Below, piece by piece: positions 24,294 through 33,858 of a stretch of DNA of 64,000 bases. The notes below the pieces were generated by a model. It was not told where the DNA came from. It made no database searches and saw only the letters and a list, made by a program, of their open reading frames with translations. The DNA lies in assembly GCF_000307855.1 (NCBI RefSeq), contig NZ_AJLR01000147.1, positions 62,001 to 126,000 on the forward strand. Direction: 5' to 3'. The position numbers were made by a program, and so were the translations under genes. Within the stretch, counting starts at the first letter, position 1. Each line of letters opens with the position of its first letter. The DNA comes from Schinkia azotoformans LMG 9581 (GTDB lineage: Bacteria; Bacillota; Bacilli; Bacillales; Bacillaceae_J).

Positions 24294-26957
24294 ATGAAAA
24301 AGTACGTTTATCTGTTTAATGAAGGAAACGCAAGTATGAAAGAGCTTTTAGGAGGAAAAGGCGCCAATTTGGCAGAAATGACCAACATTGGCCTCCCTGT
24401 TCCTTCCGGATTTACAATTACGACTGAAGCTTGTAATGCCTATTATGATTCAGGCAAAGCGATTTCCCCTGAAGTGAAAGAGCAAATTTTAATTGCACTT
24501 GAGAAGCTTGAACAACATACAGACAAACGTCTTGGAGATCCAACGAACCCACTCTTAGTATCCGTTCGTTCAGGCGCTGTTTTCTCAATGCCTGGCATGA
24601 TGGATACAATTCTTAATCTTGGTATGAACGATGAAACGGCCCGGGGAATGGCAGAATTAACGAATAATCCTCGTTTTGCCTATGACTCTTATCGTCGTTT
24701 CATTCAAATGTTTTCAGATGTAGTTCTTGGTGTTGATGTTTATTTCTTTGAACAATTGTTAGAAGAATATAGAGAGGAGAAAGGTTATTCATCTGACCCG
24801 GAACTAACGGCCGAGGATTGGCAGGAAGTTATTAAAGGCTATAAGGAAATTGTAAAAAAACGGACGAAAAAAGATTTTCCACAGGATCCGCGGGAACAGC
24901 TCTTTCTTTCTATTAATTCCGTATTTGATTCTTGGAATAACCAGCGGGCGATTGTGTACCGCCGTTTAAATAAAATTCCTGGCCATTTGGGAACAGCTGT
25001 TAATATACAAATGATGGTATTTGGAAATATGGGTGATGATTCCGGAACAGGCGTTGCCTTTACACGTAATCCATCTACTGGAGAGGCTGTCCTTTATGGT
25101 GAATACTTAATCAATGCCCAAGGGGAAGACGTTGTGGCAGGTATACGGACACCAAAACCGATCCTTACTCTAAAAGATGAAATGCCTACGGTGTATCAAC
25201 AATTTGCTGATACATGCCATCATCTTGAACAGCATTATAAAGATATGCAGGATATTGAATTTACGGTTGAGCGGGGCAAGCTCTTTATCCTTCAAACCCG
25301 TACAGGTAAAAGAACGGCCCAAGCGGCGATTCGCATTGCTGTTGAAATGGTTGCGGAAGGAATTATAGATAAAAAGAATGCCATCTTGCGTGTTGACCCA
25401 GATCAATTAAATCAATTGCTTCACCGCCGTCTTGATGATAAAGTGGAGCGGAATCTGTTAGCTAAAGGCTTGCCTGCTTCACCAGGTGCTGCAACCGGTG
25501 GCGTTGTTTTTGATGCTGATGAAGCTGAAACCTTAGGTAATGAAGGGAAGAAAGTCATTCTTGTCCGTCCTGAAACAACTCCAGATGATATTCATGGTAT
25601 TGTCGCTGCCCAAGCGGTTGTAACAAGCCGTGGCGGCATGACAAGCCATGCGGCTGTTGTTGCAAGGGGGATGGGAAAAGCCTGTATTTGTGGATGCGAG
25701 GACTTGAAAATAGATTTGAGCAAAAAGCAGTTTATTGTTGGCGATACGGTTGTGAATCATGGTGATGTGATCACAATTGATGGTGGTACTGGGGAAATTA
25801 TGCTCGGTGAAATTCCGATGATTGAACCAGAGCTGTCAGATGAATTCAAGCTACTATTAGAATGGGCAGATGAAACAAGAAAATTAGGAGTTCGGGCCAA
25901 TGCCGATAATCCTGTAGATGCCTTGAGGGCATTTGAATTTGGTGCCGGAGGAATCGGGCTATGCCGGACAGAGCATATGTTTATGGATCCAAAACGAATC
26001 CCGATTGTTCAAAAAATGATCCTTGCAGAAACATACGAAGAGCGTAAGGAAGCACTTGACCTGTTATTGCCGATGCAGCAAGGAGATTTTGAAGGCATTT
26101 TTGAAGCGATGCAAGGCTTACCTGTTACAATCCGTTTACTAGATCCGCCACTTCATGAATTCTTACCTGACAAAGAAGAGCTTCTAGTCGAAGTGACGAA
26201 ATTACAAATTACGGACCCAGATAATGAAGAACTCCAATACAAAGAAAAGTTATTGAAAAAGGTAAATCAGTTGGCTGAATTCAATCCAATGCTAGGTCTC
26301 CGCGGCTGCCGTCTTGGTTTGATGCATCCGGAAATTTACGAAATGCAGGCAAAAGCAATTTTCTACGCAATTGCTACACTAAATGACAAAGGCTTACCAG
26401 TCAAGCCGGAAATTATGATTCCGCTTGTAGGGCATGTAAATGAATTAAAGGAAATGCGCGAGCTCGTCATCAATGCGGCAAATGAAGTGCAACAGGAAAC
26501 GGGCAAGGAATTTAATTACCTTATTGGCACAATGATTGAAATCCCTCGGGCTGCCTTAACAGCAGATCAAATTGCGGAAGAAGCGGATTTCTTCTCATTC
26601 GGTACAAACGATTTAACCCAAACAACATTCGGTTTCAGCCGCGATGATGCAGAAGGGAAATTTTTACAAGCCTATATTAACCATAAAGTTCTGCCTGAAA
26701 ATCCATTTGTCGTTCTTGACCAAGAAGGAGTCGGAAAGCTGGTGGAAACAGGAGTCAAATTAGGACGTCAAACCAATCCAACCTTAAAAACAGGTATTTG
26801 TGGTGAACATGGTGGCGAAAAACATTCCATTGAATTCTGTTACAATACCGGTTTGGACTATGTCAGTTGTTCACCATACCGTGTACCACTTGCACGACTT
26901 GCAGCGGCGCAGGCGACGATTAGAAATGATAAGATAATAGGAGAAGAAAAGATATAG
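24294..26957 (+). CDS. ppdK: Pyruvate, phosphate dikinase
   Basis: An 887-residue enzyme of full family length that interconverts pyruvate, ATP and phosphate with PEP, AMP and pyrophosphate. It has an N-terminal ATP-grasp domain (GGKGANLAEM; SVRSGAVFSMPGMMDT), a phospho-histidine domain with GGMTSHAAVVARGMGKACICG carried in two conserved parts, and a PEP/pyruvate TIM barrel ending in GICGEHGGE with the catalytic cysteine. It works in gluconeogenesis from C3/C4 acids, which fits the hydroxyacid and dicarboxylate pathways around it. It is co-transcribed with its regulator. Confidence 0.95.
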   Translation: MKKYVYLFNEGNASMKELLGGKGANLAEMTNIGLPVPSGFTITTEACNAYYDSGKAISPEVKEQILIALEKLEQHTDKRLGDPTNPLLVSVRSGAVFSMPGMMDTILNLGMNDETARGMAELTNNPRFAYDSYRRFIQMFSDVVLGVDVYFFEQLLEEYREEKGYSSDPELTAEDWQEVIKGYKEIVKKRTKKDFPQDPREQLFLSINSVFDSWNNQRAIVYRRLNKIPGHLGTAVNIQMMVFGNMGDDSGTGVAFTRNPSTGEAVLYGEYLINAQGEDVVAGIRTPKPILTLKDEMPTVYQQFADTCHHLEQHYKDMQDIEFTVERGKLFILQTRTGKRTAQAAIRIAVEMVAEGIIDKKNAILRVDPDQLNQLLHRRLDDKVERNLLAKGLPASPGAATGGVVFDADEAETLGNEGKKVILVRPETTPDDIHGIVAAQAVVTSRGGMTSHAAVVARGMGKACICGCEDLKIDLSKKQFIVGDTVVNHGDVITIDGGTGEIMLGEIPMIEPELSDEFKLLLEWADETRKLGVRANADNPVDALRAFEFGAGGIGLCRTEHMFMDPKRIPIVQKMILAETYEERKEALDLLLPMQQGDFEGIFEAMQGLPVTIRLLDPPLHEFLPDKEELLVEVTKLQITDPDNEELQYKEKLLKKVNQLAEFNPMLGLRGCRLGLMHPEIYEMQAKAIFYAIATLNDKGLPVKPEIMIPLVGHVNELKEMRELVINAANEVQQETGKEFNYLIGTMIEIPRAALTADQIAEEADFFSFGTNDLTQTTFGFSRDDAEGKFLQAYINHKVLPENPFVVLDQEGVGKLVETGVKLGRQTNPTLKTGICGEHGGEKHSIEFCYNTGLDYVSCSPYRVPLARLAAAQATIRNDKIIGEEKI

Positions 26958-26974
26958 GTTCAGAAATAAATAAA

Positions 26975-27015
26975 AAAAGAAGCTGGCTTCTAACTTGGGG
27001 GGCAGCTTCTTTTCT
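26975..27015 (+). terminator. Terminator after ppdK
   Basis: AAAAGAAGCTG pairs with CAGCTTCTTTT across a loop of about 17 bases. Confidence 0.8.
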
Positions 27016-27090
27016 GGTTATATTTATATTTTTTGAGAATATAGTAATTGATTCTATTGTAGATTTTGGTATAATAAAAACATCGACAAG

Positions 27091-27103
27091 GAAAGCGCTT
27101 AAC
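27091..27103. promoter_or_regulatory. LacI-type operator 1 (upstream of the regulator gene)
   Basis: GAAAGCGCTTAAC contains the AAGCGCTT core shared by all five sites of this locus. It lies about 160 bases before the LacI-type gene and would allow autoregulation. A CcpA cre site is an alternative reading. Confidence 0.65.
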
Positions 27104-27259
27104 TTTTGTGTTTCCTTTTGATCTAATAATGTAAGTATATAATTATAAAATTAATCGTTTAAGGAATAAATTAAGGTATACATTATAAGGACAGCTAATC
27201 CAATAAGGTCCAAGTTTGTCACTGGTATAAAAATATCAGTTAAACAAGGAGAGAAAAAA

Positions 27260-28270
27260 ATGAAGGTTACAATTTATGATGTTGCAAAAGAAGCTAATGT
27301 TTCAATAGCAACTGTTTCAAAAGTTATTAACAATACTGGACGTATAAGTGAAAAAACAAAAAAAAAGGTCCTAAATGTTATGAAAAAGTTAGACTACCAA
27401 CCTAATATTATGGCATCTGCATTAATGGGAAAACAAACAAAAACAATTGGTCTACTTATACCGGATTTGGCTAACCCTTTTTTTGCAGAGTTGGCAAGGA
27501 GTATAGAAGATCGCGGACATGAGTTTGGATATAATCTTGTCATTTGTAGTACTGATTATAAGGAAGAAAAGGAAAATAAATATATTTCTTTATTAAAAAG
27601 AAAGAGTGTGGATGGCTTTATTTTAGCCTCTGGATTTGAAAATCTAGGTAAAGTCGAACAATTGGTAAAAGAGGATTTTCCAGTAGCAATCGTCGCACGT
27701 GATTTTCCAATGTTTCCAGTAAACACTGTGGCACTTGATGATTTTATGGGAGGCTATTTGGCGGCATCATATCTCATTGATCTAGGCCATGAAAATATTG
27801 GCATCATCGCTCGTGATGTCTGGAGTAATAGGGAGAGGATACGTGGTTTCAAGCAAGCCTTAGATGAAAATCAACTTACCTTTCCAACAGACTTTGAATA
27901 TATTGAAAAAATGAGTCATATCATACAAGGAAAAAATATGACCATTAAATACCTAAAAAGCCTAAATCCTCCTACGGCAATATTTGCATGCAATGATTTG
28001 CTTGCCATAGGTGCTATCCAGGCAATAAAGGAAATGGGAATGAATGTGCCAGAACATGTATCAGTTATTGGCTTTGATAATACTATAATTGCAACTATTG
28101 TGGAACCACCATTAACAACAATTGCACAACCAATCCAAAACATGGGTAAAGAAGTAATGGACTTGATGATTTCTCAAATAAATGGGGAAAAAAAAGAAAA
28201 AATACGAGTAACACTTCACCCTTCGCTAATTGTCAGAGAATCAACGGGAAAATTTAATATTGTGAATTAA
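27260..28270 (+). CDS. LacI-family transcription regulator
   Basis: A 336-residue repressor with an N-terminal helix-turn-helix (TIYDVAKEANVSIATVSKVI, residues 3-22) and a periplasmic-binding-protein-like effector domain. It heads the TRAP/dehydrogenase locus, and five AAGCGCTT palindromes occur near it and its two downstream operons. It likely represses transport and catabolism until the sugar-like substrate is present. The start ATG follows AAGGAGAG. The effector cannot be predicted from sequence alone. Confidence 0.92.
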   Translation: MKVTIYDVAKEANVSIATVSKVINNTGRISEKTKKKVLNVMKKLDYQPNIMASALMGKQTKTIGLLIPDLANPFFAELARSIEDRGHEFGYNLVICSTDYKEEKENKYISLLKRKSVDGFILASGFENLGKVEQLVKEDFPVAIVARDFPMFPVNTVALDDFMGGYLAASYLIDLGHENIGIIARDVWSNRERIRGFKQALDENQLTFPTDFEYIEKMSHIIQGKNMTIKYLKSLNPPTAIFACNDLLAIGAIQAIKEMGMNVPEHVSVIGFDNTIIATIVEPPLTTIAQPIQNMGKEVMDLMISQINGEKKEKIRVTLHPSLIVRESTGKFNIVN

Positions 28271-28303
28271 TCAAATTTTCCCTGAATTTCTCTTTGAAAT
28301 GTA

Positions 28304-28332
28304 TTGACTTGTGCATAATATTTGAATAAAAT
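28304..28332 (+). promoter_or_regulatory. Sigma-A promoter of the dehydrogenase/TRAP operon
   Basis: TTGACT and TAAAAT are separated by 17 bases. An operator begins 10 bases after the -10 element, the classic position for repression. Confidence 0.7.
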
Positions 28333-28342
28333 TAAATAAAAG

Positions 28343-28352
28343 TAAGCGCTTA
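28343..28352. promoter_or_regulatory. LacI-type operator 2
   Basis: TAAGCGCTTA is a perfect 10-base palindrome just downstream of the predicted promoter, around the transcription start. Confidence 0.8.
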
Positions 28353-28442
28353 ACACTTTTGTGAAGGGTTCAATATTGGATGTCTAGGAGAAAAATAGAT
28401 TAAAACTTTTTTGTAGAAAGATGTATGAACTTCAATAAACTA

Positions 28443-28521
28443 TGAGAATACCAAAAAATCTCTCGTGTTTTATTTTTTTAATTAAAAGGTAAGCGCTTTA
28501 GCACCGACCGAGGTATTCTCA
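28443..28521. repeat. 79-base inverted-repeat-bounded segment with operator 3
   Basis: TGAGAATACC at 28443-28452 and GGTATTCTCA at 28512-28521 are perfect inverted repeats. The segment between them holds operator 3, TAAGCGCTTT, at 28490-28499. It may be an RNA hairpin in the leader or a small MITE-like insertion; no target duplication is obvious. The 28271-28601 gap otherwise holds only the promoter, operators 2 and 4 and a ribosome-binding site. Confidence 0.5.
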
Positions 28522-28565
28522 GATGCAATAAGGATAGGAAGATTAATATTTTTTATTCTTTTGAG

Positions 28566-28575
28566 TAAGCGCTTA
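28566..28575. promoter_or_regulatory. LacI-type operator 4
   Basis: TAAGCGCTTA is a perfect palindrome 26 bases before the first dehydrogenase start codon. It is spaced from operators 2 and 3 in a way that would allow looping or a roadblock. Confidence 0.8.
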
Positions 28576-28601
28576 ACAATACGTTTTAAGGAGTGTGGAA
28601 A

Positions 28602-29636
28602 ATGAAAGCGTTGTTAAAAACGGAGAAAGGTGTAGGGAACGTTAATTTACTCGAAGTTCCTGAACCTGATTGTTCAAAAGACAAAGTAAAGGTGAATGTA
28701 GCCTTCACTGGAATCTGCGGAACTGATTTACATATTTTTCATGACACATTCAAAAGTTATCCTCCAGTTATCATGGGCCACGAATTTTCTGGAGTTGTAA
28801 CTGATGTTGGAGAAGAAGTGGAAAACGTAAAGGTTGGGGATAGAGTTGCTATTCTTGGATCACATGCGGTCACTTGCAAAACATGCTATTACTGTAAAAC
28901 TGGTTACTACATGTTCTGTGAATCCCGCCGTGGAATGGGTCATGGAGTTGACGGAAGTTTTACAAAACAAGTAATTGTTCGAGAGGATATGATTTATAAA
29001 GTACCAGAAAGTGTAAGTCTTGAAGAGGCTGCGTTATCAGAACCGCTTGCATGTGCTGTTCAAGCAATAGAAGAATTAACAGATATTAAGTTAGGGGATA
29101 CAGTTCTTCTCTCTGGTCCTGGACCTATAGGATTATTATGTTTATCTCTTTTAACTCTAAAAGGTTGCAAAATTATCGTTGCTGGAACATCCCAAGATTT
29201 AACAAGATTAGAAATAGCCAAACAGCTTGGGGCAGATATTATTGTCAATATTAATGAAGTGAAATTGCAAGATGTTGTTATGAAAGAAACGAAAGGCAGA
29301 GGTGTTGATGTAACAATTGAATGTGCGGGAGTAGCAGCATCTATCAATAGTTGTCTTAATGCTCTAAAAAAACTTGGAAGGCATATCCAAGTAGGGATTG
29401 CGGGTAAAGAGGTTACGTTGGATTATGATACTATTTTATATAAACAAATTCAATTATTTGGCTCCCTTGCCCATTCGATGAAAACCTGGGACAGGGTTAT
29501 GCAAATATTAGAACAGAAGAAAATCAATCTTGAACCAATTATTACACATAAGTTGCCACTATCACAATGGAAGGAAGCCTTTAATATGTGTGAAGAAAAG
29601 TCTTGTGGAAAGATATTGTTAACCTATGACAATTAA
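28602..29636 (+). CDS. Zinc-dependent polyol/alcohol dehydrogenase 1
   Basis: A 344-residue medium-chain dehydrogenase. Catalytic zinc region GICGTDLHIF and GHEFSGVV, structural zinc cysteines in CKTCYYCKTGYYMFC, and NAD-binding GPGPIGLLCL. It resembles the sorbitol/threonine/galactitol-phosphate dehydrogenase group and should oxidise a secondary hydroxyl of a polyol or sugar acid. ATG 28602 follows AAGGAG; an upstream in-frame ATG overlaps that site. It is the first gene of the operon controlled by operators 2-4 and is followed by a second dehydrogenase. Confidence 0.88.
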   Translation: MKALLKTEKGVGNVNLLEVPEPDCSKDKVKVNVAFTGICGTDLHIFHDTFKSYPPVIMGHEFSGVVTDVGEEVENVKVGDRVAILGSHAVTCKTCYYCKTGYYMFCESRRGMGHGVDGSFTKQVIVREDMIYKVPESVSLEEAALSEPLACAVQAIEELTDIKLGDTVLLSGPGPIGLLCLSLLTLKGCKIIVAGTSQDLTRLEIAKQLGADIIVNINEVKLQDVVMKETKGRGVDVTIECAGVAASINSCLNALKKLGRHIQVGIAGKEVTLDYDTILYKQIQLFGSLAHSMKTWDRVMQILEQKKINLEPIITHKLPLSQWKEAFNMCEEKSCGKILLTYDN

Positions 29637-29679
29637 TCATTGGCCTCCCTATTACAAACGCCATCGAAAGGAGAATTGT

Positions 29680-30771
29680 ATGATAAATCTAAGATTTAGA
29701 GCTAATGAACAAAATGAAATTATAATCCCTAAAACGATGAAAGCAGCATATTTGCAAAAGCCTTTGGAAGTTAGTGTAGAAAACATTGAAGTACCAAGTG
29801 TAAAAGGGAAAGAAGTCCTAGTTAAGATGATGGCCATAGGAATTTGTGGATCAGATGTTCATTATTATGCTCACGGCCGCATCGGTAATAGACTTGTTCA
29901 ATACCCTCATATTCAAGGTCATGAATGTGCTGGTATAGTTGTCGCTGCTGGGGACGAGGTTACTCGTTTTAAAATCGGAGACAGGGTGGCTATAGAGCCT
30001 GGTGTTGCTTGCCTGTCTTGCGATTATTGCAAAGAAGGGAGATACAATCTTTGCCCAGATGTACAATTTTTATCAACACCACCTGTAAAAGGTGCCTTTG
30101 TACAATATTTAAAACATCATGAGAACTTTCTTTTTGAAATACCTGATAGCCTGTCCTATGAAATTGCAACACTAGCAGAACCTTTATCAGTCGGTATTCA
30201 TGCGGTGAGACGTGGCAATCTAAAACCTGGAGCTACTGTTTTAATTACCGGAATGGGTCCGGTTGGTTTAATGACGGTTATCGCTGCAAAGGCATTTGGG
30301 GCTACAGAAATTATTGTCAGTGATATGGAGCCATTAAGACTTGTAGCTGCGAAACGATTAGGTGCAACTAGAGCCATTAATTTCACAGAGGTAGATACAA
30401 ATGATGTAGTTAATAATGTAACCTCAGGTCAAGGAGTCGACATGATAATCGAGACTTCAGGCAATGCAAAAGCACTGCAATCCGCTATTAATATGGTACG
30501 GAGAGGAGGAACGATCGTTGCAATCGGATTTCCAGCAATGGAGGAAGTACCTCTTAATGTAACAAAGATGCTACAAAATGAAATTGATTTATTTACAGTA
30601 TACCGCTATACCAATACGTACCCATTGGCTATTAAGATACTAGAATCGATGGGCAATGAGATAGGGCATGTTATTACTGATCGATATTCATTAGAAGATA
30701 TCAATGAAGCTATGAAACAAGCTCATACAAACAGAAGTGGGAGTTTAAAGGTGATGGTTTATCCGAACTAA
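29680..30771 (+). CDS. Zinc-dependent polyol dehydrogenase 2 (sorbitol/xylitol type)
   Basis: A 363-residue medium-chain dehydrogenase closest in pattern to sorbitol/xylitol dehydrogenases: GICGSDVHYYAHGRIGN, GHECAGIV, structural cysteines CLSCDYCKEGRYNLC, and coenzyme site GMGPVGLMTV. Start ATG 29680 follows GAAAGGAG. Two different Zn-dehydrogenases side by side suggest two sequential oxidations or oxidation of epimers. The nearby transketolase pair makes a ketose a likely product (inference). Confidence 0.88.
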   Translation: MINLRFRANEQNEIIIPKTMKAAYLQKPLEVSVENIEVPSVKGKEVLVKMMAIGICGSDVHYYAHGRIGNRLVQYPHIQGHECAGIVVAAGDEVTRFKIGDRVAIEPGVACLSCDYCKEGRYNLCPDVQFLSTPPVKGAFVQYLKHHENFLFEIPDSLSYEIATLAEPLSVGIHAVRRGNLKPGATVLITGMGPVGLMTVIAAKAFGATEIIVSDMEPLRLVAAKRLGATRAINFTEVDTNDVVNNVTSGQGVDMIIETSGNAKALQSAINMVRRGGTIVAIGFPAMEEVPLNVTKMLQNEIDLFTVYRYTNTYPLAIKILESMGNEIGHVITDRYSLEDINEAMKQAHTNRSGSLKVMVYPN

Positions 30772-30863
30772 CTTTCATTTTTGGGAATTAGAGTTTTTGG
30801 GAAAACAAGATTAGATTTCTATTAAAAAGCTCTTCCAATATAAAAATTCAAGGGGGATATTAA

Positions 30864-31889
30864 ATGAAGAAATTTCTTAAGATGACTACATTAGCAACAG
30901 CTTTATCACTGGCTTTAGTAGGATGTGGAAGTGAAGAAAAAACCGAGCAAGTGTCAGCAACACCTAAAACTGAAGATGCGAAACAAATCGTACTTGATTT
31001 AAGTATTCCGGAACCGGAGGGTGCCAAATTTGATATTGCAGCCCAAGCCTTCAGGGAAGAATTAGAAAAGTTAACTGATCACCAAATGACAGTTAAAGTT
31101 CATTACAATAATTCTCTTGGTGGGGAAAGAGAAGTATTTGAATTAATGGGAATGGGATCTTTAGATATGGCAATACAATCTGCAGGACCAATGGGAAACT
31201 GGGTTAAAGAGTTTAACATGTTTGACCTACCATTCTTGTTTGATAATAAGGATCACGCTCATGCTGTACTAGATGGTGAAATTGGCAACGAACTAGCCCA
31301 AAAATTTGAGCAAGCAGCAAATGTAAAGATTCTTGGCTGGGTTGAAAATGGATTTGTTGCAACTTCTTCAAATGGAGCTATAAACAGTGTTGAAGACGTT
31401 AAAGGAATGAAAATCCGTGTTCAGGAAAATGAACTGCAAATTGATGCATGGAAATCATATGGTGCGGATGCAACACCTATGGCTTGGACAGAAGTATTTA
31501 CAGGATTACAGCAAGGTGTTATTGACGGTCACTCGAACTCATTAGCAACAATTCAATCATCTAAGATTTATGAAGTACAAAGCCACGTAGCACTGCTTGA
31601 AGACAGATTTTCACCAGGACCAATTTCTATTAGTAAGTCTGTATTTGATGGCTTAACGCCTGAACAGCAGGAAGCTGTCGTTAAAGCTGCTGAATATGCA
31701 GAGCCTATCGGTAGACAGGCAAATGATGATAAAATTGCTGAAGCTGCTAAGTTCATTACAGAGAATGGTGTTGAAATAACTGAACCAGATAAAGAGTCAT
31801 TCAAAGCTAAAACAGCGGCAGTATATGAAAAATGGGCTCCAATAATCGGAGAGGAAATTATTGAAAAAGTAAAAAATACAAAGTACTAG
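30864..31889 (+). CDS. TRAP transporter substrate-binding lipoprotein (DctP family)
   Basis: A 341-residue exported protein with signal peptide and lipobox LVGC (Cys21). It carries the DctP core with GMKIRVQENELQ, where the conserved Arg binds a carboxylate, and WTEVFTGLQQGVIDGHSN. The Arg implies a carboxylate-bearing ligand such as a sugar acid, although some family members bind other molecules. It is followed by a hairpin and then the two membrane subunits. Confidence 0.9.
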   Translation: MKKFLKMTTLATALSLALVGCGSEEKTEQVSATPKTEDAKQIVLDLSIPEPEGAKFDIAAQAFREELEKLTDHQMTVKVHYNNSLGGEREVFELMGMGSLDMAIQSAGPMGNWVKEFNMFDLPFLFDNKDHAHAVLDGEIGNELAQKFEQAANVKILGWVENGFVATSSNGAINSVEDVKGMKIRVQENELQIDAWKSYGADATPMAWTEVFTGLQQGVIDGHSNSLATIQSSKIYEVQSHVALLEDRFSPGPISISKSVFDGLTPEQQEAVVKAAEYAEPIGRQANDDKIAEAAKFITENGVEITEPDKESFKAKTAAVYEKWAPIIGEEIIEKVKNTKY

Positions 31890-31925
31890 AAATTCCAAGG
31901 AGAAGTTGCTCTGATAAAACACCAT

Positions 31926-31955
31926 AACCCTCCAGTTGAACATATCTGGAGGGTT
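31926..31955 (+). promoter_or_regulatory. Intra-operon stem-loop after the binding-protein gene
   Basis: A perfect 10-base stem, AACCCTCCAG pairing with CTGGAGGGTT across a 10-base loop, without a T-run. It likely protects the upstream mRNA 3' end or attenuates, giving more binding protein than permease. Confidence 0.65.
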
Positions 31956-31997
31956 GGTACCAATCAGATAATTTCTTCAAATTAAGGAGTTTAATCT

Positions 31998-32489
31998 ATG
32001 AAAAACATAACCTTGAAATATATCAAACTTGTCGATTTCCTAAATAAGATTTTTGGATATGCTTTAGCCTTTTCCATGGCTTTTATGTCAGTCATTATTT
32101 TTTGGCAGGTTTTTTCTCGCTATGTAGTAGGTTCATCCTTGGCATGGTCAGAAGAATTGTCACGATTCCTGATGATTTATATGGTTGCAATCGGATCTGC
32201 GCTTGCGCTTAGGGATGGAAAATTAATAGCGGTAGAAATAATTCCAGAAATATTAAAAGGCAAAGTGAAAAGAATTTTAATTATCCTTGTGCATTTGATT
32301 TCTATTGTATTCTATATTATTTTAATGATTTACGGTTTAAAGGTTGCTGAAAGTTTTGGTAATCAAATAGCACCAGGCACACATATTTCGATGTATTTTA
32401 TTTATCTCTCGTTGCCAATTGGAGGATTATTACTTCTTCTAAATTCCGTTACTTGTATTTTGGAACAATTTATAGAAGGGAAGGAGTGA
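31998..32489 (+). CDS. TRAP transporter small permease (DctQ family)
   Basis: A 163-residue protein with four membrane segments and the family motif SLAWSEELSRFLMIYMVAIG. It is the small membrane subunit that scaffolds the large DctM subunit. Start ATG after AAGGAG; the DctM gene begins 4 bases after its stop. Confidence 0.9.
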   Translation: MKNITLKYIKLVDFLNKIFGYALAFSMAFMSVIIFWQVFSRYVVGSSLAWSEELSRFLMIYMVAIGSALALRDGKLIAVEIIPEILKGKVKRILIILVHLISIVFYIILMIYGLKVAESFGNQIAPGTHISMYFIYLSLPIGGLLLLLNSVTCILEQFIEGKE

Positions 32490-32493
32490 AAGA

Positions 32494-33768
32494 ATGTTAC
32501 CAGTATTTTTTATCTCTCTGATGATTTTTATTTTTTTGAGTGTACCAATTGCTTTCTCTCTAGGATTGTCCACAGTTTTAGGGGTTTGGATGCACGAGAC
32601 TATGCCTATGGAAATTATTCCCCAAAGGATTTTTGTTTCCCTTAACTCATTTCCCTTGATGGCTATTCCATTCTTCATCCTTGCAGGTAACTTGATGGGG
32701 GTTGGAGGGATATCAAGGCGATTGGTGAATTTTGCTAGTTCACTTGTTGGTCATTTCACAGGAGGGCTTGCGATGGTTGCCATTGTTACCTCGATGTTTT
32801 TTGCGGCTATATCAGGATCTGGAGCAGCGACAACGGCTGCCATCGGTTCGATTCTAATTCCTGCCATGGTTGCAAGAGGATATCATATTGAGTATGCAGC
32901 TGCTAACCAGGCTGTTTCTGGTGCATTAGGAATTATTATACCACCGAGTATTGCTATGATTTTATATGGTGTTGCTGCTGAAGTCTCAATTGGCGATCTC
33001 TTTGTAGCAGGTATTATTCCAGGTCTATTAATTACTTTCTCTCTATTAGTTAGTGCCCTTATTATTGCAAAACGCCGTGGCTATAAGGGTGAGGAAAAGA
33101 AAGACTTTCCAACAATTATGAAGGCGTTTAAAGAAGCAATTTTAGCAATTTTAATGCCATTAATCGTTTTAGGAGGAATCTATTCAGGGGTCTTTACTCC
33201 AACTGAAGCAGCGGTTGTTGCTGTTGTTTATTCCTTTATTGTTGGGTTTGTTATTTATCGTGAAATTAGTTTTCAACAATTAGTTGAAACACTTAAGGAT
33301 TCAGCAGTGAGCAGTGCGATAATCATGATTGTTATTGGAACTGCTGGGTTATTCGGTTTCTTTATTGGTATTAATAGCGTACCAGATCTTATTTACAGCA
33401 CCATTTCTGAGTTTGTTACAGATAAATATACATTCTTAATTATCGTAAATATTATTCTTTTCATTGCAGGGATGTTCTTGGATGGGGGAGCAGCAATTTT
33501 AATCTTTGTTCCACTATTAATGGGGACTGCGTTGAATTTAGGAATTGATCCTGTTCATTTTGGAGTAATTATGGTTTGTAACTTAGCGATTGGCTTAGTT
33601 ACCCCTCCCGTTGGGATTGATTTGTTTGTCGTTTCACAACTAACTAAGCTTTCTATTGTAAAAATAGCTCGAGCGGTCATCCCGTTGATATTAGTATTTA
33701 TTCTTGATGTATTGATTATTACCTATGTCCCTGTACTTTCCACATGGTTACCATCTATTATGAAATAA
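32494..33768 (+). CDS. TRAP transporter large permease (DctM family)
   Basis: A 424-residue integral membrane protein with about 11-12 hydrophobic segments. Family motifs include SGSGAATTAAIGSILIPAM and GVFTPTEAAVVAVVYSF. It forms the sodium-driven channel that works with the DctP lipoprotein. Length is normal for the family. Confidence 0.92.
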   Translation: MLPVFFISLMIFIFLSVPIAFSLGLSTVLGVWMHETMPMEIIPQRIFVSLNSFPLMAIPFFILAGNLMGVGGISRRLVNFASSLVGHFTGGLAMVAIVTSMFFAAISGSGAATTAAIGSILIPAMVARGYHIEYAAANQAVSGALGIIIPPSIAMILYGVAAEVSIGDLFVAGIIPGLLITFSLLVSALIIAKRRGYKGEEKKDFPTIMKAFKEAILAILMPLIVLGGIYSGVFTPTEAAVVAVVYSFIVGFVIYREISFQQLVETLKDSAVSSAIIMIVIGTAGLFGFFIGINSVPDLIYSTISEFVTDKYTFLIIVNIILFIAGMFLDGGAAILIFVPLLMGTALNLGIDPVHFGVIMVCNLAIGLVTPPVGIDLFVVSQLTKLSIVKIARAVIPLILVFILDVLIITYVPVLSTWLPSIMK

Positions 33769-33824
33769 GCAAATAACAAGATAAGATGATAAATATCTTA
33801 TCTTAATTATTGTATCATTTTGGT

Positions 33825-33834
33825 AAAGCGCTTA
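33825..33834. promoter_or_regulatory. LacI-type operator 5 (before transketolase)
   Basis: AAAGCGCTTA lies 25 bases before the transketolase gene, in the gap after DctM. It repeats the operator core found upstream and suggests a second, separately controlled promoter for the metabolic genes. Confidence 0.7.
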
Positions 33835-33858
33835 ACTAAAATCTAGGAGGAATTAAAA

